A stretch of 7,527 nucleotides of DNA from Pseudomonadota bacterium (GCA_021780015.1 JAJXZN010000022.1:1-7527); one strand, 5' to 3'. Counted from the first letter of the stretch, positions 1-6,369 are shown. Numbers and translations are program-made. Notes: generated by a model from the sequence alone, not told the origin.

Positions 1-1
1 G

Positions 2-1066
2 GTGCTGGATATCGGCTGCGGCTGGGGCGGCATGGCGCTCACCCTGGCGCGCGAATTTGGCGCCAGGGTTACCGGCATCACCTTGTCGGAGGAACAGCTC
101 GCCGCGGCGCGCGCGCGTGCCGCGCAGGAGGGATTATCGGAGCAGGTGAATTTCGAGCTGGTGGACTACAGGGCGATGAACCGGCAGTTCGACCGGATTG
201 TCTCGGTCGGCATGTTCGAGCATGTGGGCGTGCCGAATTACGAGACCTTCTTCAGAACCGTGAGGTCCTGCCTGAAACCCGATGGCGTGGCGCTGCTGCA
301 ATTGCGCCAGAAAGTGCCGTATGCGACGACCGCGCTTGCATCCTTCACGAGCTACGCGATCTGTTTTACGCTCGGTTTTCCGCTGATCACCGCGGGAACC
401 GTGCGGTTCTGGATCTATTCACAGGCCGGCGTCTCGCCGGCAAAAATCGCCAGCCTCACGATCATCGCCGGCGTCACCTATTGGCTCGGCATGGCACTGA
501 TCCTCGGCATTAGCCTGCTGTTCCGCGCCGCGATGATCAGCCAGCTCGATCATTTGGAGCTGCAGCTCAACATACTGATCGGCGTCGGCGCGATCGGCGC
601 GCTCATCGTCTATCTGATCTGGGTTTCGGTCGAACATCGCTGGACGCGCATCCAAGGCTTCAAGCTCGAACTGCCGGGATTCAAACTGACGCTGGCGCAG
701 ATCGTGCTGAGCGTCATCGATCTCTGCGCCGCCGCCGGCGTCCTTTATGCCCTGTTGCCGGAGCCGCGCGGCATCGATTTCTTCACCTTCGCCGCCGTCT
801 ATGTCTTCGCCTGCGCGCTCGGTATCGCGAGCTATGCGCCGGGCGGCATCGGCGTCTTCGAAGCGACGATGTTGAAATTTTTGCCGGTGCCGTCGCAAGA
901 AGGGCTGCTCGCCTCGCTGCTGCTCTTCCGGATCATTTATTATTTGATCCCCTTTATCCTGGCCTTCGCGCTGCTCGGCGCCAACGAAGGCGGCCGCCGC
1001 TGGTCCGATCTGCGCGAGGCGATGCGGCGCGCCAGCGCCGCAAACGCCGATAAAGACGCAGAGTGA
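2..1066 (+). CDS. Chimeric protein: CFA-synthase methyltransferase fragment fused to YbhN/MprF-type flippase domain (5' end outside window)
   Basis: The reading frame enters from the left edge, so the GTG at nt 2 is probably internal. Residues 1-99 match the core of a cyclopropane-fatty-acyl-phospholipid synthase: the SAM-binding LDIGCGWGG at residues 2-10 and SVGMFEHVG at 68-76, whose Glu is a known active-site residue. From about residue 101 the sequence becomes a polytopic membrane protein with ALASFTSYA at 111-119, TLGFPLITAG at 123-132, about six hydrophobic segments and YAPGGIGVFE at 278-287. This fits the lysylphosphatidylglycerol-synthase membrane (flippase) family. The tail (331-354) is charged, with no DUF2156 aminoacyl-transferase domain. 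Both halves look incomplete: the methyltransferase lacks its C-terminal third, and the flippase lacks roughly its first two membrane helices. No ribosome site precedes the flippase part. It could be a genuine deletion fusion or an assembly join. Family calls are firm; function as one protein is unknown. Confidence 0.8.
   Translation: MLDIGCGWGGMALTLAREFGARVTGITLSEEQLAAARARAAQEGLSEQVNFELVDYRAMNRQFDRIVSVGMFEHVGVPNYETFFRTVRSCLKPDGVALLQLRQKVPYATTALASFTSYAICFTLGFPLITAGTVRFWIYSQAGVSPAKIASLTIIAGVTYWLGMALILGISLLFRAAMISQLDHLELQLNILIGVGAIGALIVYLIWVSVEHRWTRIQGFKLELPGFKLTLAQIVLSVIDLCAAAGVLYALLPEPRGIDFFTFAAVYVFACALGIASYAPGGIGVFEATMLKFLPVPSQEGLLASLLLFRIIYYLIPFILAFALLGANEGGRRWSDLREAMRRASAANADKDAE
290..305 (+). 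other. Junction between methyltransferase and flippase sequences
   Basis: Up to codon 99 the protein follows the CFA-synthase pattern (LKPDGVALL). In that family the next residue is normally His, followed by a short TIG-like turn. Here it is Gln, followed directly by LRQKVPYATTALASFTSY, which belongs to the flippase family. The switch is in frame with no linker. The exact breakpoint is uncertain by a few codons because it was placed from remembered family patterns, not from an alignment. Confidence 0.6.
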
Positions 1067-1074
1067 AGCGCCGC

Positions 1075-1932
1075 CTAAAGCCAGTAGACGAAGACGAACA
1101 GCAGCAGCCAGACAACGTCGACGAAGTGCCAATACCAGCTCACCGCCTCGAAGGCGAAGTGATGCCTAGCATCGAAATGGCCGCGAAAGATGCGCACGAG
1201 CAGCGCCGACAGCATGACGACGCCGACGGTGACGTGGAATCCGTGTAATCCGGTCAGCGCGAAAAAGGTCGCGCCATAGACGCCCGAGCCAAGCGTCAGG
1301 CCGAGCTCGGTATAGGCCTCATAGAATTCATGCGCCTGCAGAACCAAGAAGATCGCGCCGAGAGCGATCGTCAAACCGAGCCAAAAAACGAGTGCCGCGC
1401 GATGGTCGCGCCGCAGCCAATAATGCGCTCGCGTCACCGTCGCGCCGGAACTGACAAGGAGAAGCGTGTTGATCGCCGGAATGCCCCAGGGATTGACGGT
1501 CGAAAAGCTCTTGCCGGCCGGTCCGGCGGAGGGCCATGCGCCGGCGAAATGCGGCCAGGGCGTGAAATGCGCATCGAGCGAAGCGAGCCAGGGCAGCGAC
1601 ACTTCGCGCTCGTAGAACAAGACGCCGAACAGTGTCGCGAACAGAACCACTTCGGAAATGATGAACCAAATCATGCCGAGGCGGAACGAACGGTCTTCCC
1701 AATGATGATAAAAGCCGCCCTGGCTCTCGGCGATGACATTGCCGATCCAGCGTACCAGCGCAAAGAGGATCGACAGCAGGCCAATGCCGGTGAACCAGCG
1801 GCCGGCGGGATAGCCGTTGACGGCGAGACCGAGCCCGATCGCGAGCAGCATGATTGAGAACGACATGAGCGCGGGGTAAGGGCTCGGCCGTGGAACGAAG
1901 TAGCGGCGGGTTGCGGCGATATCAGCGCTCAC
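1075..1932 (-). CDS. ctaE: Cytochrome c oxidase subunit III
   Basis: This 285-residue, seven-helix integral membrane protein is the third core subunit of an aa3/caa3 oxidase; it stabilises the catalytic core and contributes to its proton uptake side. Family marks are FYHHWEDRSFRLGMIWFI at 74-91, the conserved membrane Glu at 94 (SEVVLF), HEFYEAY at 201-207, LTGLHGFHVTVG at 226-237 and the C-terminal VSWYWHFVDVVWLLLF. Length is normal. The start is GTG at 1932-1930, preceded by a strong purine-rich site (complement of 1941-1949, GAGGGGAGA) at 8 nt spacing. The start lies inside the end of ctaG (11-nt overlap), so the two are probably translationally coupled. Its stop lies 8 nt from the stop of the convergent gene, leaving no room for a separate terminator. 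No unusual residue was seen. Confidence 0.97.
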   Translation of the reverse strand: MSADIAATRRYFVPRPSPYPALMSFSIMLLAIGLGLAVNGYPAGRWFTGIGLLSILFALVRWIGNVIAESQGGFYHHWEDRSFRLGMIWFIISEVVLFATLFGVLFYEREVSLPWLASLDAHFTPWPHFAGAWPSAGPAGKSFSTVNPWGIPAINTLLLVSSGATVTRAHYWLRRDHRAALVFWLGLTIALGAIFLVLQAHEFYEAYTELGLTLGSGVYGATFFALTGLHGFHVTVGVVMLSALLVRIFRGHFDARHHFAFEAVSWYWHFVDVVWLLLFVFVYWL

Positions 1933-2509
1933 GTCGGTTCTCTCCCCTCAAAGCGACCTCTTCCGTCACCGGAAAAGCCGAATAGGACACGGTGATCGTG
2001 GAAATTTCCTGCGGCAGATCGCGGCTCACAAAGAAGACGATCGGCATGAGACGCGTTTGCTGCGGATCGAGCGCCTGCTTGTGGTAGCAGAAACATTCGA
2101 TCTTCTTGAAATGCGTCGCCGCCTGCTCAGGACTGACGCTCATAATGGCCTGGCCGTCGCGCCGCGTACCGCCGAGATTGACGGCGAGATAGGCTGCATT
2201 CGCAGGCTCGCCGGGGTGAATGCGCAGCCGCCGCACCATGGGCTCGAATCGCCAGGGCAAGCCGGGCATCACCGTGCTGGTGAATTCGACCGTGACGGTG
2301 CGGGACAGATCGACGCCGCCCGCGGGCCGCGCTGTCGCCTCGCCCGTCTTGCCGTTGAGGCCGGTGATCTGACAGAACGAATTATAAAGCGGCACGAGCC
2401 CGAAGCCGAAGCCGAGGAAGCCCAGGGCGACAAAGAGCAAGGCAAAGGCCAGCCGCCGGTTCGCGGCGCGCTGCGTCATGATCCTCGCGGCGCGGCTTGC
2501 CTCGCTCAT
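1922..2509 (-). CDS. ctaG: Cytochrome c oxidase assembly protein CtaG/Cox11 (CuB chaperone)
   Basis: This 195-residue protein delivers copper to the CuB site of subunit I. It has one N-terminal membrane anchor (about 19-41) with the rest in the periplasm. Visible marks are LVPLYNSFCQITGLNGKT at 38-55 with the conserved Cys46, and the copper-binding CFC motif at 139-141 inside KKIECFCYHKQ, followed by MPIVFFV at 155-161. All three expected cysteines are present. The start ATG overlaps the ctaD stop by 4 nt (ATGA arrangement), and a second Met at residue 11 is a possible alternative start. Position between subunits I and III is typical for alphaproteobacterial cta operons, but the usual neighbour ctaB is absent. 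Its presence indicates that the adjacent subunit I is meant to be loaded with CuB. Confidence 0.96.
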   Translation of the reverse strand: MSEASRAARIMTQRAANRRLAFALLFVALGFLGFGFGLVPLYNSFCQITGLNGKTGEATARPAGGVDLSRTVTVEFTSTVMPGLPWRFEPMVRRLRIHPGEPANAAYLAVNLGGTRRDGQAIMSVSPEQAATHFKKIECFCYHKQALDPQQTRLMPIVFFVSRDLPQEISTITVSYSAFPVTEEVALRGENRRER

Positions 2510-4104
2510 GTGACGACCGGCTGTTCTTCGAAGGTGTGATGCGGCGGCGGCGACGGCAGCGTGAATTCGAGGCCTTGCGCGCCGTCCCAGACCTCATTTG
2601 TCGCCGGCTTGCCGTAGCCCGCCGCGGCGCGGGCGATGTTATAGACGAGCAGCAATTGCGACGCGCCAAGCAGAAAGGCGCCGAGACTCGAGACCATATT
2701 CAACGGCGCGAATTGCAGCGCATAGTCCGGGATGCGGCGCGGCATGCCGGCGACGCCGAGAAAGAACTGCGACATGAAGGTGATGTTGAAGCCGATCATC
2801 GTCAGCCAGAAATGCCATTTTCCGAGACGCTCGCTGTACATGCGCCCGGTCATCTTCGGCAGCCAGTAATAGACGCCGGCAATGACGCCCATGATCGGAC
2901 CGCCGAACAGCGCATAGTGGAAATGCGCTACGAGGAAGAAGCTGTTGTGATATTGCTGGTCGGCGACGGCATCGGCGAGGACGAGGCCGGTCAGGCCGCC
3001 GATGCCGAAGAGGACGATGTAGCCGAGCGCAAAGAGCATCGGTGTCTCGAAGCTCAGCGCCCCCTGCCAGATCGTGCCCATCCAGCAAAAGAAAAGCACA
3101 CCGAGCGGCACCGAAATCAGCATCGTCGAATACATGAAATAAAGCTGGCCGGCGACCGGCATGCCGGAGGTGAACATGTGGTGCGCCCAGACCACCACCG
3201 ACAAGGCCGCGATCGCCCAATAGGAATAAACCTGGGCGCGATAGCCGAAGACGGGCTTGCGCGCGAAGGTCGGCAAGATGTGCGACATGATGCCGGCAGT
3301 CGGGAACAGAAGGATGTAAACCTCGGGATGGCCGAAAAACCAGAAAAGGTGCTCCCACAGCACCGGATCGCCGCCGCCGGCGGCGCTGAAGAAGTGTGTA
3401 CCGAAATGCCGATCGGCGAGGAGCATGGCGCTGCCGGCGATCAGCGCCGGAAAGACCGCGATCAGCAGGAACGAGGTCATCAGCCAGCTCCAGACGAAGA
3501 GCGGCATTTGCATCAGCGTCATGCCCGGCGCGCGCAGATTGAAAATCGTTACGACGATGTTGATCGAGGCCATCAGCGATGAGGCACCGAGCAGGAAGAT
3601 CGCAAAGATCGCGAAATCGACGCCGGGGCCGCCCTGCACCGACAACGGCGCGTACATGGTCCAGCCGGTATCGACGGGGCCGTTGCCGATGCCGATCAGC
3701 TTGAGGACGAAGGGAAGAACGAGGACGATCGCTGCAGGCGGCAGCAACCAAAAGCCCCAGTTATTGAGCCGCGGCAGCGCCATGTCCGGCGCACCGATCA
3801 TCAGCGGAACGAGGTAATTGGCGAAGCCGGCGGTCACCGGCATCAGCGCACCGAAAACCATGACGAGGCCATGCAAGGTGATGACCTGATTATAGAGTTC
3901 CGGTGTCAGCAGATGATTGGCCGGATGGATGAGCTGGCCGCGGATCAGCTCGGCGAAGAAGCCGCCGAGCAAAAACATCGTCAGCCCGAACAGCATGTAA
4001 AGGATGCCGATGTCCTTATGATTGGTCGTCGTCAGCCAGCGCAGCAGGCCGCGCGGCTCGCCGTGAGCATCGTGATGACCGAAATCCGTAATGGCGCTGC
4101 TCAT
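2506..4104 (-). CDS. ctaD: Cytochrome c oxidase subunit I, type-A haem-copper oxidase with altered K-channel and Mg-site residues
   Basis: This 532-residue, about 12-helix catalytic subunit holds haem a, haem a3 and CuB and reduces O2 while pumping protons. Haem and copper ligands are intact: His78 (ITLHGL), His259 with Glu261 and Tyr263 (HPEVY), His308/309 (WAHHMF), His394 and His396 (VAHFHY). D-channel residues are present: Asp107 (GAPDMA) and Asn114/115. Arg456/457 (GMPRR) are kept, and the tail LPSPPPHHTFEE is typical. Two departures: the K-channel lysine of the usual PTGIKVF motif is Leu337 (PLGVLFF), and the Asp of YHDTYYVVAHFH is Asn387 (YHNSFFLVAHFH), resembling bo3 quinol oxidases at this spot. 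Presence of Glu261 places it in the A1-like group. A Shine-Dalgarno site (complement of 4112-4117) precedes the ATG. It lies 26 nt after ctaC and overlaps ctaG by 4 nt. Similarity to the Bradyrhizobium alternative oxidase coxMNOP is a guess. Confidence 0.97.
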   Translation of the reverse strand: MSSAITDFGHHDAHGEPRGLLRWLTTTNHKDIGILYMLFGLTMFLLGGFFAELIRGQLIHPANHLLTPELYNQVITLHGLVMVFGALMPVTAGFANYLVPLMIGAPDMALPRLNNWGFWLLPPAAIVLVLPFVLKLIGIGNGPVDTGWTMYAPLSVQGGPGVDFAIFAIFLLGASSLMASINIVVTIFNLRAPGMTLMQMPLFVWSWLMTSFLLIAVFPALIAGSAMLLADRHFGTHFFSAAGGGDPVLWEHLFWFFGHPEVYILLFPTAGIMSHILPTFARKPVFGYRAQVYSYWAIAALSVVVWAHHMFTSGMPVAGQLYFMYSTMLISVPLGVLFFCWMGTIWQGALSFETPMLFALGYIVLFGIGGLTGLVLADAVADQQYHNSFFLVAHFHYALFGGPIMGVIAGVYYWLPKMTGRMYSERLGKWHFWLTMIGFNITFMSQFFLGVAGMPRRIPDYALQFAPLNMVSSLGAFLLGASQLLLVYNIARAAAGYGKPATNEVWDGAQGLEFTLPSPPPHHTFEEQPVVT

Positions 4105-4111
4105 TGGCTTT

Positions 4112-4117
4112 TTCCTT
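4112..4117 (-). promoter_or_regulatory. Ribosome binding site of ctaD
   Basis: In the 26-nt gap between ctaC and ctaD the minus strand reads AAAAAGGAAAAAG; the AAGGA core sits about 8 nt before the ATG at 4104. It fixes the ctaD start and marks ctaD for strong independent translation even though ctaC upstream carries a frameshift. Confidence 0.75.
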
Positions 4118-4130
4118 TTTAGGCACCTGA

Positions 4131-5332
4131 TTATTTCGCGCGCGCCGCCTTCACGGCCGAAGGCTGGACGACGTCGCCGGTCTGATTGCCGAAACTATTA
4201 CGCTCGTAGGTCACGAGAGCTGCGATATCGGCATCGCCCAATTGCGTCCCGAAAGCGGGCATGGGCGTACCGGGAATGCCCTTGAGCACGATGTCGATAT
4301 GGCGCGCCACCGGGCCGACGACGATCTTGCCGGCGTTGTAGAAGCCGCGCTGAACGAGAAGATCGGTCATGGCCGGCGGCGCGGTGAACGGCTTGCCGCC
4401 AGCGATCGGCGGAATGGCGCCCGGCATGCGAGCCCTGTCGGCTGATGGCAGAGTGCGCAATAAGTGGCGTAATCCTGCTGGCCGCGCTTGAGGAGCTCGG
4501 GCTTGCTCAGCGTCGTGACCGCGGCGGCCTGCGCTGCGGCCGTCTGCGCATCGGCAAGCCATTTGTCGAAGTCCGGCTGCGCCTTCGCCTCGACGACGAT
4601 CGGCATGAAGCCGTGGCCGCCGCCGCCAAGTTCGGCGCATTGGCCGCGATAGATCCCAGGCCGGTCGATCTTCACCCAGGTTTCGCGCAGGAACCCGGGC
4701 ACGGCGTCCTGCTTGATGCCGAAGGATGGAATCCACCAGGCGTGGATCACATCGGTCGAGGTAAGCAGCACGCGCACTTTCTTGCCGACCGGCAGGACGA
4801 GCGGCTTATCGACTTCGAGAAGATAATTCGGATCTGTCGGCGCGCCGCTGTCGCGCTGCTCCTGCGATGTCGACAGATTGCTGATGAAGGAAATGCCCTG
4901 ATCGGGATAATCATAGCGCCAACGCCATTGGCTGCCCGTCACTTTGACGACGAGAGCCGCATCCTCGCGGGTATTGGCGAGAGTGAGCACCGCGTGATAG
5001 GCGGGAATGCCCATCACGATATAATCGATGACGACGAGGGTGAGGATCGGCAGCGCCGACAGCGCCCATTGCAGCGGCGTCCGCGGCGCCGAGAACAATG
5101 CGGGCCGATGGCCGCGGCTCGCCCGGTAACGGATGACCGAAAAGAGAAGAAAGCCGAAACCGACTGAAAAGAGAACCGCGATAATCGTCAGAAAAAGATC
5201 GTGGACATAAAGCGTCTCACGCGCAATCGGCGTCACCGGTGTTTGGAACTCGAAGGGATTGCGGGCGAAGGCGAGTTGCGGAACGAGCGTCAGGCACGTC
5301 GATCCTAGAATCAATTTCCGCTGCTTGATCAT
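4131..5332 (-). CDS. ctaC: Cytochrome c oxidase subunit II with C-terminal cytochrome c domain (caa3 type), frameshifted and lacking one CuA cysteine
   Basis: With one base restored near 4433-4435 this gives 400 residues. Residues 1-23 are a signal peptide ending AFA. Two membrane helices follow (about 45-67 and 87-110), then a periplasmic CuA cupredoxin domain (SQWRWRYDYPD at 134-144; TDVIHAWWIPSFGIKQDAVPG at 193-213), an Ala-rich linker (260-272) and a cytochrome c domain with CALCH at 292-296 and likely axial Met358 (GTPMPAFG). CuA ligands His197, Cys232, Glu234, His240 and Met243 are present, but the second Cys (position 236, CAELxGGGH) is Gly, encoded GGC. After CHQPTG the frame breaks: the remainder (MPGAIPPIAGGKPF onward to the stop at 4131) is one frame over. 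The start ATG at 5332 was chosen because the signal peptide begins there; the frame stays open upstream without family similarity. It is the first gene of the oxidase operon. Sequence error, or a decaying gene, are both possible. Confidence 0.88.
4433..4435 (-). other. Single-base frameshift in ctaC
   Basis: The minus strand reads ACA GGG CTC GCA here, ending the sensible protein after CHQPTG. Adding one G to the GGG run gives CHQPTG-ARMPGAIPP, which joins smoothly to the rest of the cytochrome c domain in the other frame. A run of three identical bases is a usual place for indel errors, but a true mutation gives the same picture. Unrepaired, the protein would keep the haem-attachment motif and lose the axial Met. 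Confidence 0.85.
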
Positions 5333-5371
5333 TGAGCTTCGAATGCCCTTTGCGGGACTGGCGTTTCCAAC

Positions 5372-5388
5372 ACTTCCTAGGAGGAAGT
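5372..5388. repeat. Inverted repeat ACTTCCT-AGG-AGGAAGT
   Basis: Two perfect 7-base arms are separated by 3 bases and lie 40-56 nt upstream of the ctaC start codon. The short spacer suits a dimeric protein operator better than a transcript hairpin, and there is no following T-run on either side, so it is not a terminator. It does not match the FNR pattern. A role in oxidase control is inference from position only. Confidence 0.5.
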
Positions 5389-5459
5389 TAACTCTCAATC
5401 CCACGCCGCGCCCGGCAAGACCAGTGCGACAGGTGGCAGCGCGCATTCGACTAATGAGT

Positions 5460-5473
5460 TTGACATTTCGCAA
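5460..5473. promoter_or_regulatory. Candidate FNR/FixK-like box (imperfect)
   Basis: The sequence TTGACATTTCGCAA fits the family core TTGA-N6-TCAA with one mismatch in the second half (GCAA). It lies about 128 nt upstream of ctaC and 167 nt upstream of the adjacent regulator's ATG, so it could serve either gene. Binding by the neighbouring regulator is inferred. Imperfect matches like this also occur by chance. Confidence 0.4.
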
Positions 5474-5631
5474 AGTCGGCGCCGCCGCGCCGCTGTAAAG
5501 AAGCTCCGGCGCGCGAATGTCCCGGCATCGGTCGCGCAAGGCATGGTTTTTGTTTGATGACAAAATGCAAGAAGCGCTAAAGCTCGCGGCCTGCGCCGTG
5601 GGCCGTTTCGATTCTGCGAGGCTCAGGCGAC

Positions 5632-5635
5632 GGAG
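5632..5635 (+). promoter_or_regulatory. Ribosome binding site of the Crp/Fnr regulator
   Basis: GGAG lies 5 nt before the ATG at 5641. It supports this start, which retains all three N-terminal cysteines (residues 13, 16, 22); any later start would lose them. Confidence 0.65.
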
Positions 5636-5640
5636 ACGAC

Positions 5641-6369
5641 ATGAACAATCTCGGGAATTTGCAATTGCTCCGCGTCTGCACGCAATGCGTGCTGCGTGAA
5701 TTCTGCAAGGCATCCGGCAAGCAGACCACGATTGCGCACGACGGCGCCGGCATCCACATCTGCCGCAAGGGCCGTTCGATTTATCATCAAGGCAATGCGG
5801 GCGGCCAGGTGCATATCCTACGCGAAGGCTGGGCTTTCCGCTTTACGGTTCTTCCCAACGGCCGGCGGCAGATTCTCGAATTTTTGTTGCCGGGCGATCC
5901 GATCCTTTTGCCGCTGCTGCTCGTGCCGTATCTGCCCTACACGGTGCATGCGCTCACCGAGACGGCGCTCTGCACCTTCGCATTGAAGGATATCGACCGC
6001 GAGGCGCAAGCCGCGAAAGCAATTCTGCGGCGTATCGAGGTCACCTGCGCCGCGGGTCTCATTCGCAACGAAGCCCGCCTGGCCGAAATCAACCAGCGCA
6101 ATTCGCAAGAGCGCACGGCTTGGCTGTTGCTCTTGCTGTTCGGCGAACTCAAAAAACGTGGCTACGTCGAGGGTAACACCGTCCCCTTTCCATTGAGCCT
6201 TGCGCACGTCGCAGACGCTCTCGGCATAACGGTCACGCACGCCAGCCGCACGCTGGGCAGCCTCCGTCGCGAAGGCCTGATCTCGCTCACCCGCGAACGC
6301 TTGACCGTGCACGATGAGCAAACTCTCGCCAATGTCGCCCTGCTTCCGACCGCGCCGCCGGCCGGCTGA
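5641..6369 (+). CDS. Crp/Fnr-family transcriptional regulator with FNR-type cysteine pattern
   Basis: This 242-residue cytoplasmic DNA-binding protein has an N-terminal cysteine motif C13-x2-C16-x5-C22, a cyclic-nucleotide-type beta-roll (about 38-115, including GWAFRFTVLPNGRRQILEFLLPGDP at 63-87), a dimerisation helix (about 120-150) and a C-terminal winged helix-turn-helix (184-216, ADALGITVTHASRTLGSLRREGLI). The cysteine spacing equals E. coli FNR C20/C23/C29, and Cys111 (ETALCTFALKDID) aligns with FNR C122, so an oxygen-sensitive [4Fe-4S] cluster is likely. No cAMP-pocket RxS pattern is seen. The recognition helix reads TVTHASR where FNR has TVETISR, so the Glu that reads the TGA part of FNR sites is missing and DNA specificity may differ. 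It is divergent from ctaC and upstream of kdp, which suggests control of terminal oxidase expression by oxygen. Family confident; exact subgroup unsure. Confidence 0.93.
   Translation: MNNLGNLQLLRVCTQCVLREFCKASGKQTTIAHDGAGIHICRKGRSIYHQGNAGGQVHILREGWAFRFTVLPNGRRQILEFLLPGDPILLPLLLVPYLPYTVHALTETALCTFALKDIDREAQAAKAILRRIEVTCAAGLIRNEARLAEINQRNSQERTAWLLLLLFGELKKRGYVEGNTVPFPLSLAHVADALGITVTHASRTLGSLRREGLISLTRERLTVHDEQTLANVALLPTAPPAG

Larger units (their letters stand above)
5333..5640. promoter_or_regulatory. Divergent control region between ctaC and the Crp/Fnr regulator
   Basis: This 308-nt region has no convincing gene. It must hold the promoters for the leftward oxidase operon and the rightward regulator. 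It contains an FNR-like box (5460-5473), a perfect 7-bp inverted repeat (5372-5388) and a local AT-rich stretch at 5544-5570. No core promoter could be placed with confidence on either strand: TTGACA at 5460-5465 has no good -10 partner. Confidence 0.6.

Noticed and set aside
419..1132. Minus-strand open frame opposite the flippase part
   Set aside because: Composition typical of an antisense shadow; it would also run across the ctaE end. The plus-strand frame has clear membrane-protein similarity.
2497..3582. Long plus-strand open frame (361 codons) opposite ctaD
   Set aside because: It is antisense to an unambiguous subunit I gene. Its product is rich in Arg, Glu, Asp and His with no recognisable domain, as expected from a complementary frame in GC-rich DNA.
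2639..3751. Minus-strand open frame (370 codons) overlapping ctaD in another frame
   Set aside because: Arg- and Ala-rich shadow of ctaD, without family similarity or a ribosome site.
4445..5167. Plus-strand open frame (240 codons) opposite ctaC
   Set aside because: Antisense to subunit II; no domain, and charged/Arg-rich composition.
5345..5365. Sigma-54 promoter before ctaC (GG and GC elements on the minus strand)
   Set aside because: The GG-to-GC spacing and flanking bases do not fit the -24/-12 pattern.
5554..5567. TTGAT half-site at 5554-5558 as an FNR box before the regulator
   Set aside because: The second half (AAATG) matches the expected ATCAA poorly, so only a half-site is present.
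5333..5713. Upstream extension of the ctaC frame and short plus-strand frames in the divergent region
   Set aside because: The extension precedes a clear signal peptide beginning at 5332 and shows no similarity; the short plus frames lack ribosome sites and have random-looking composition.
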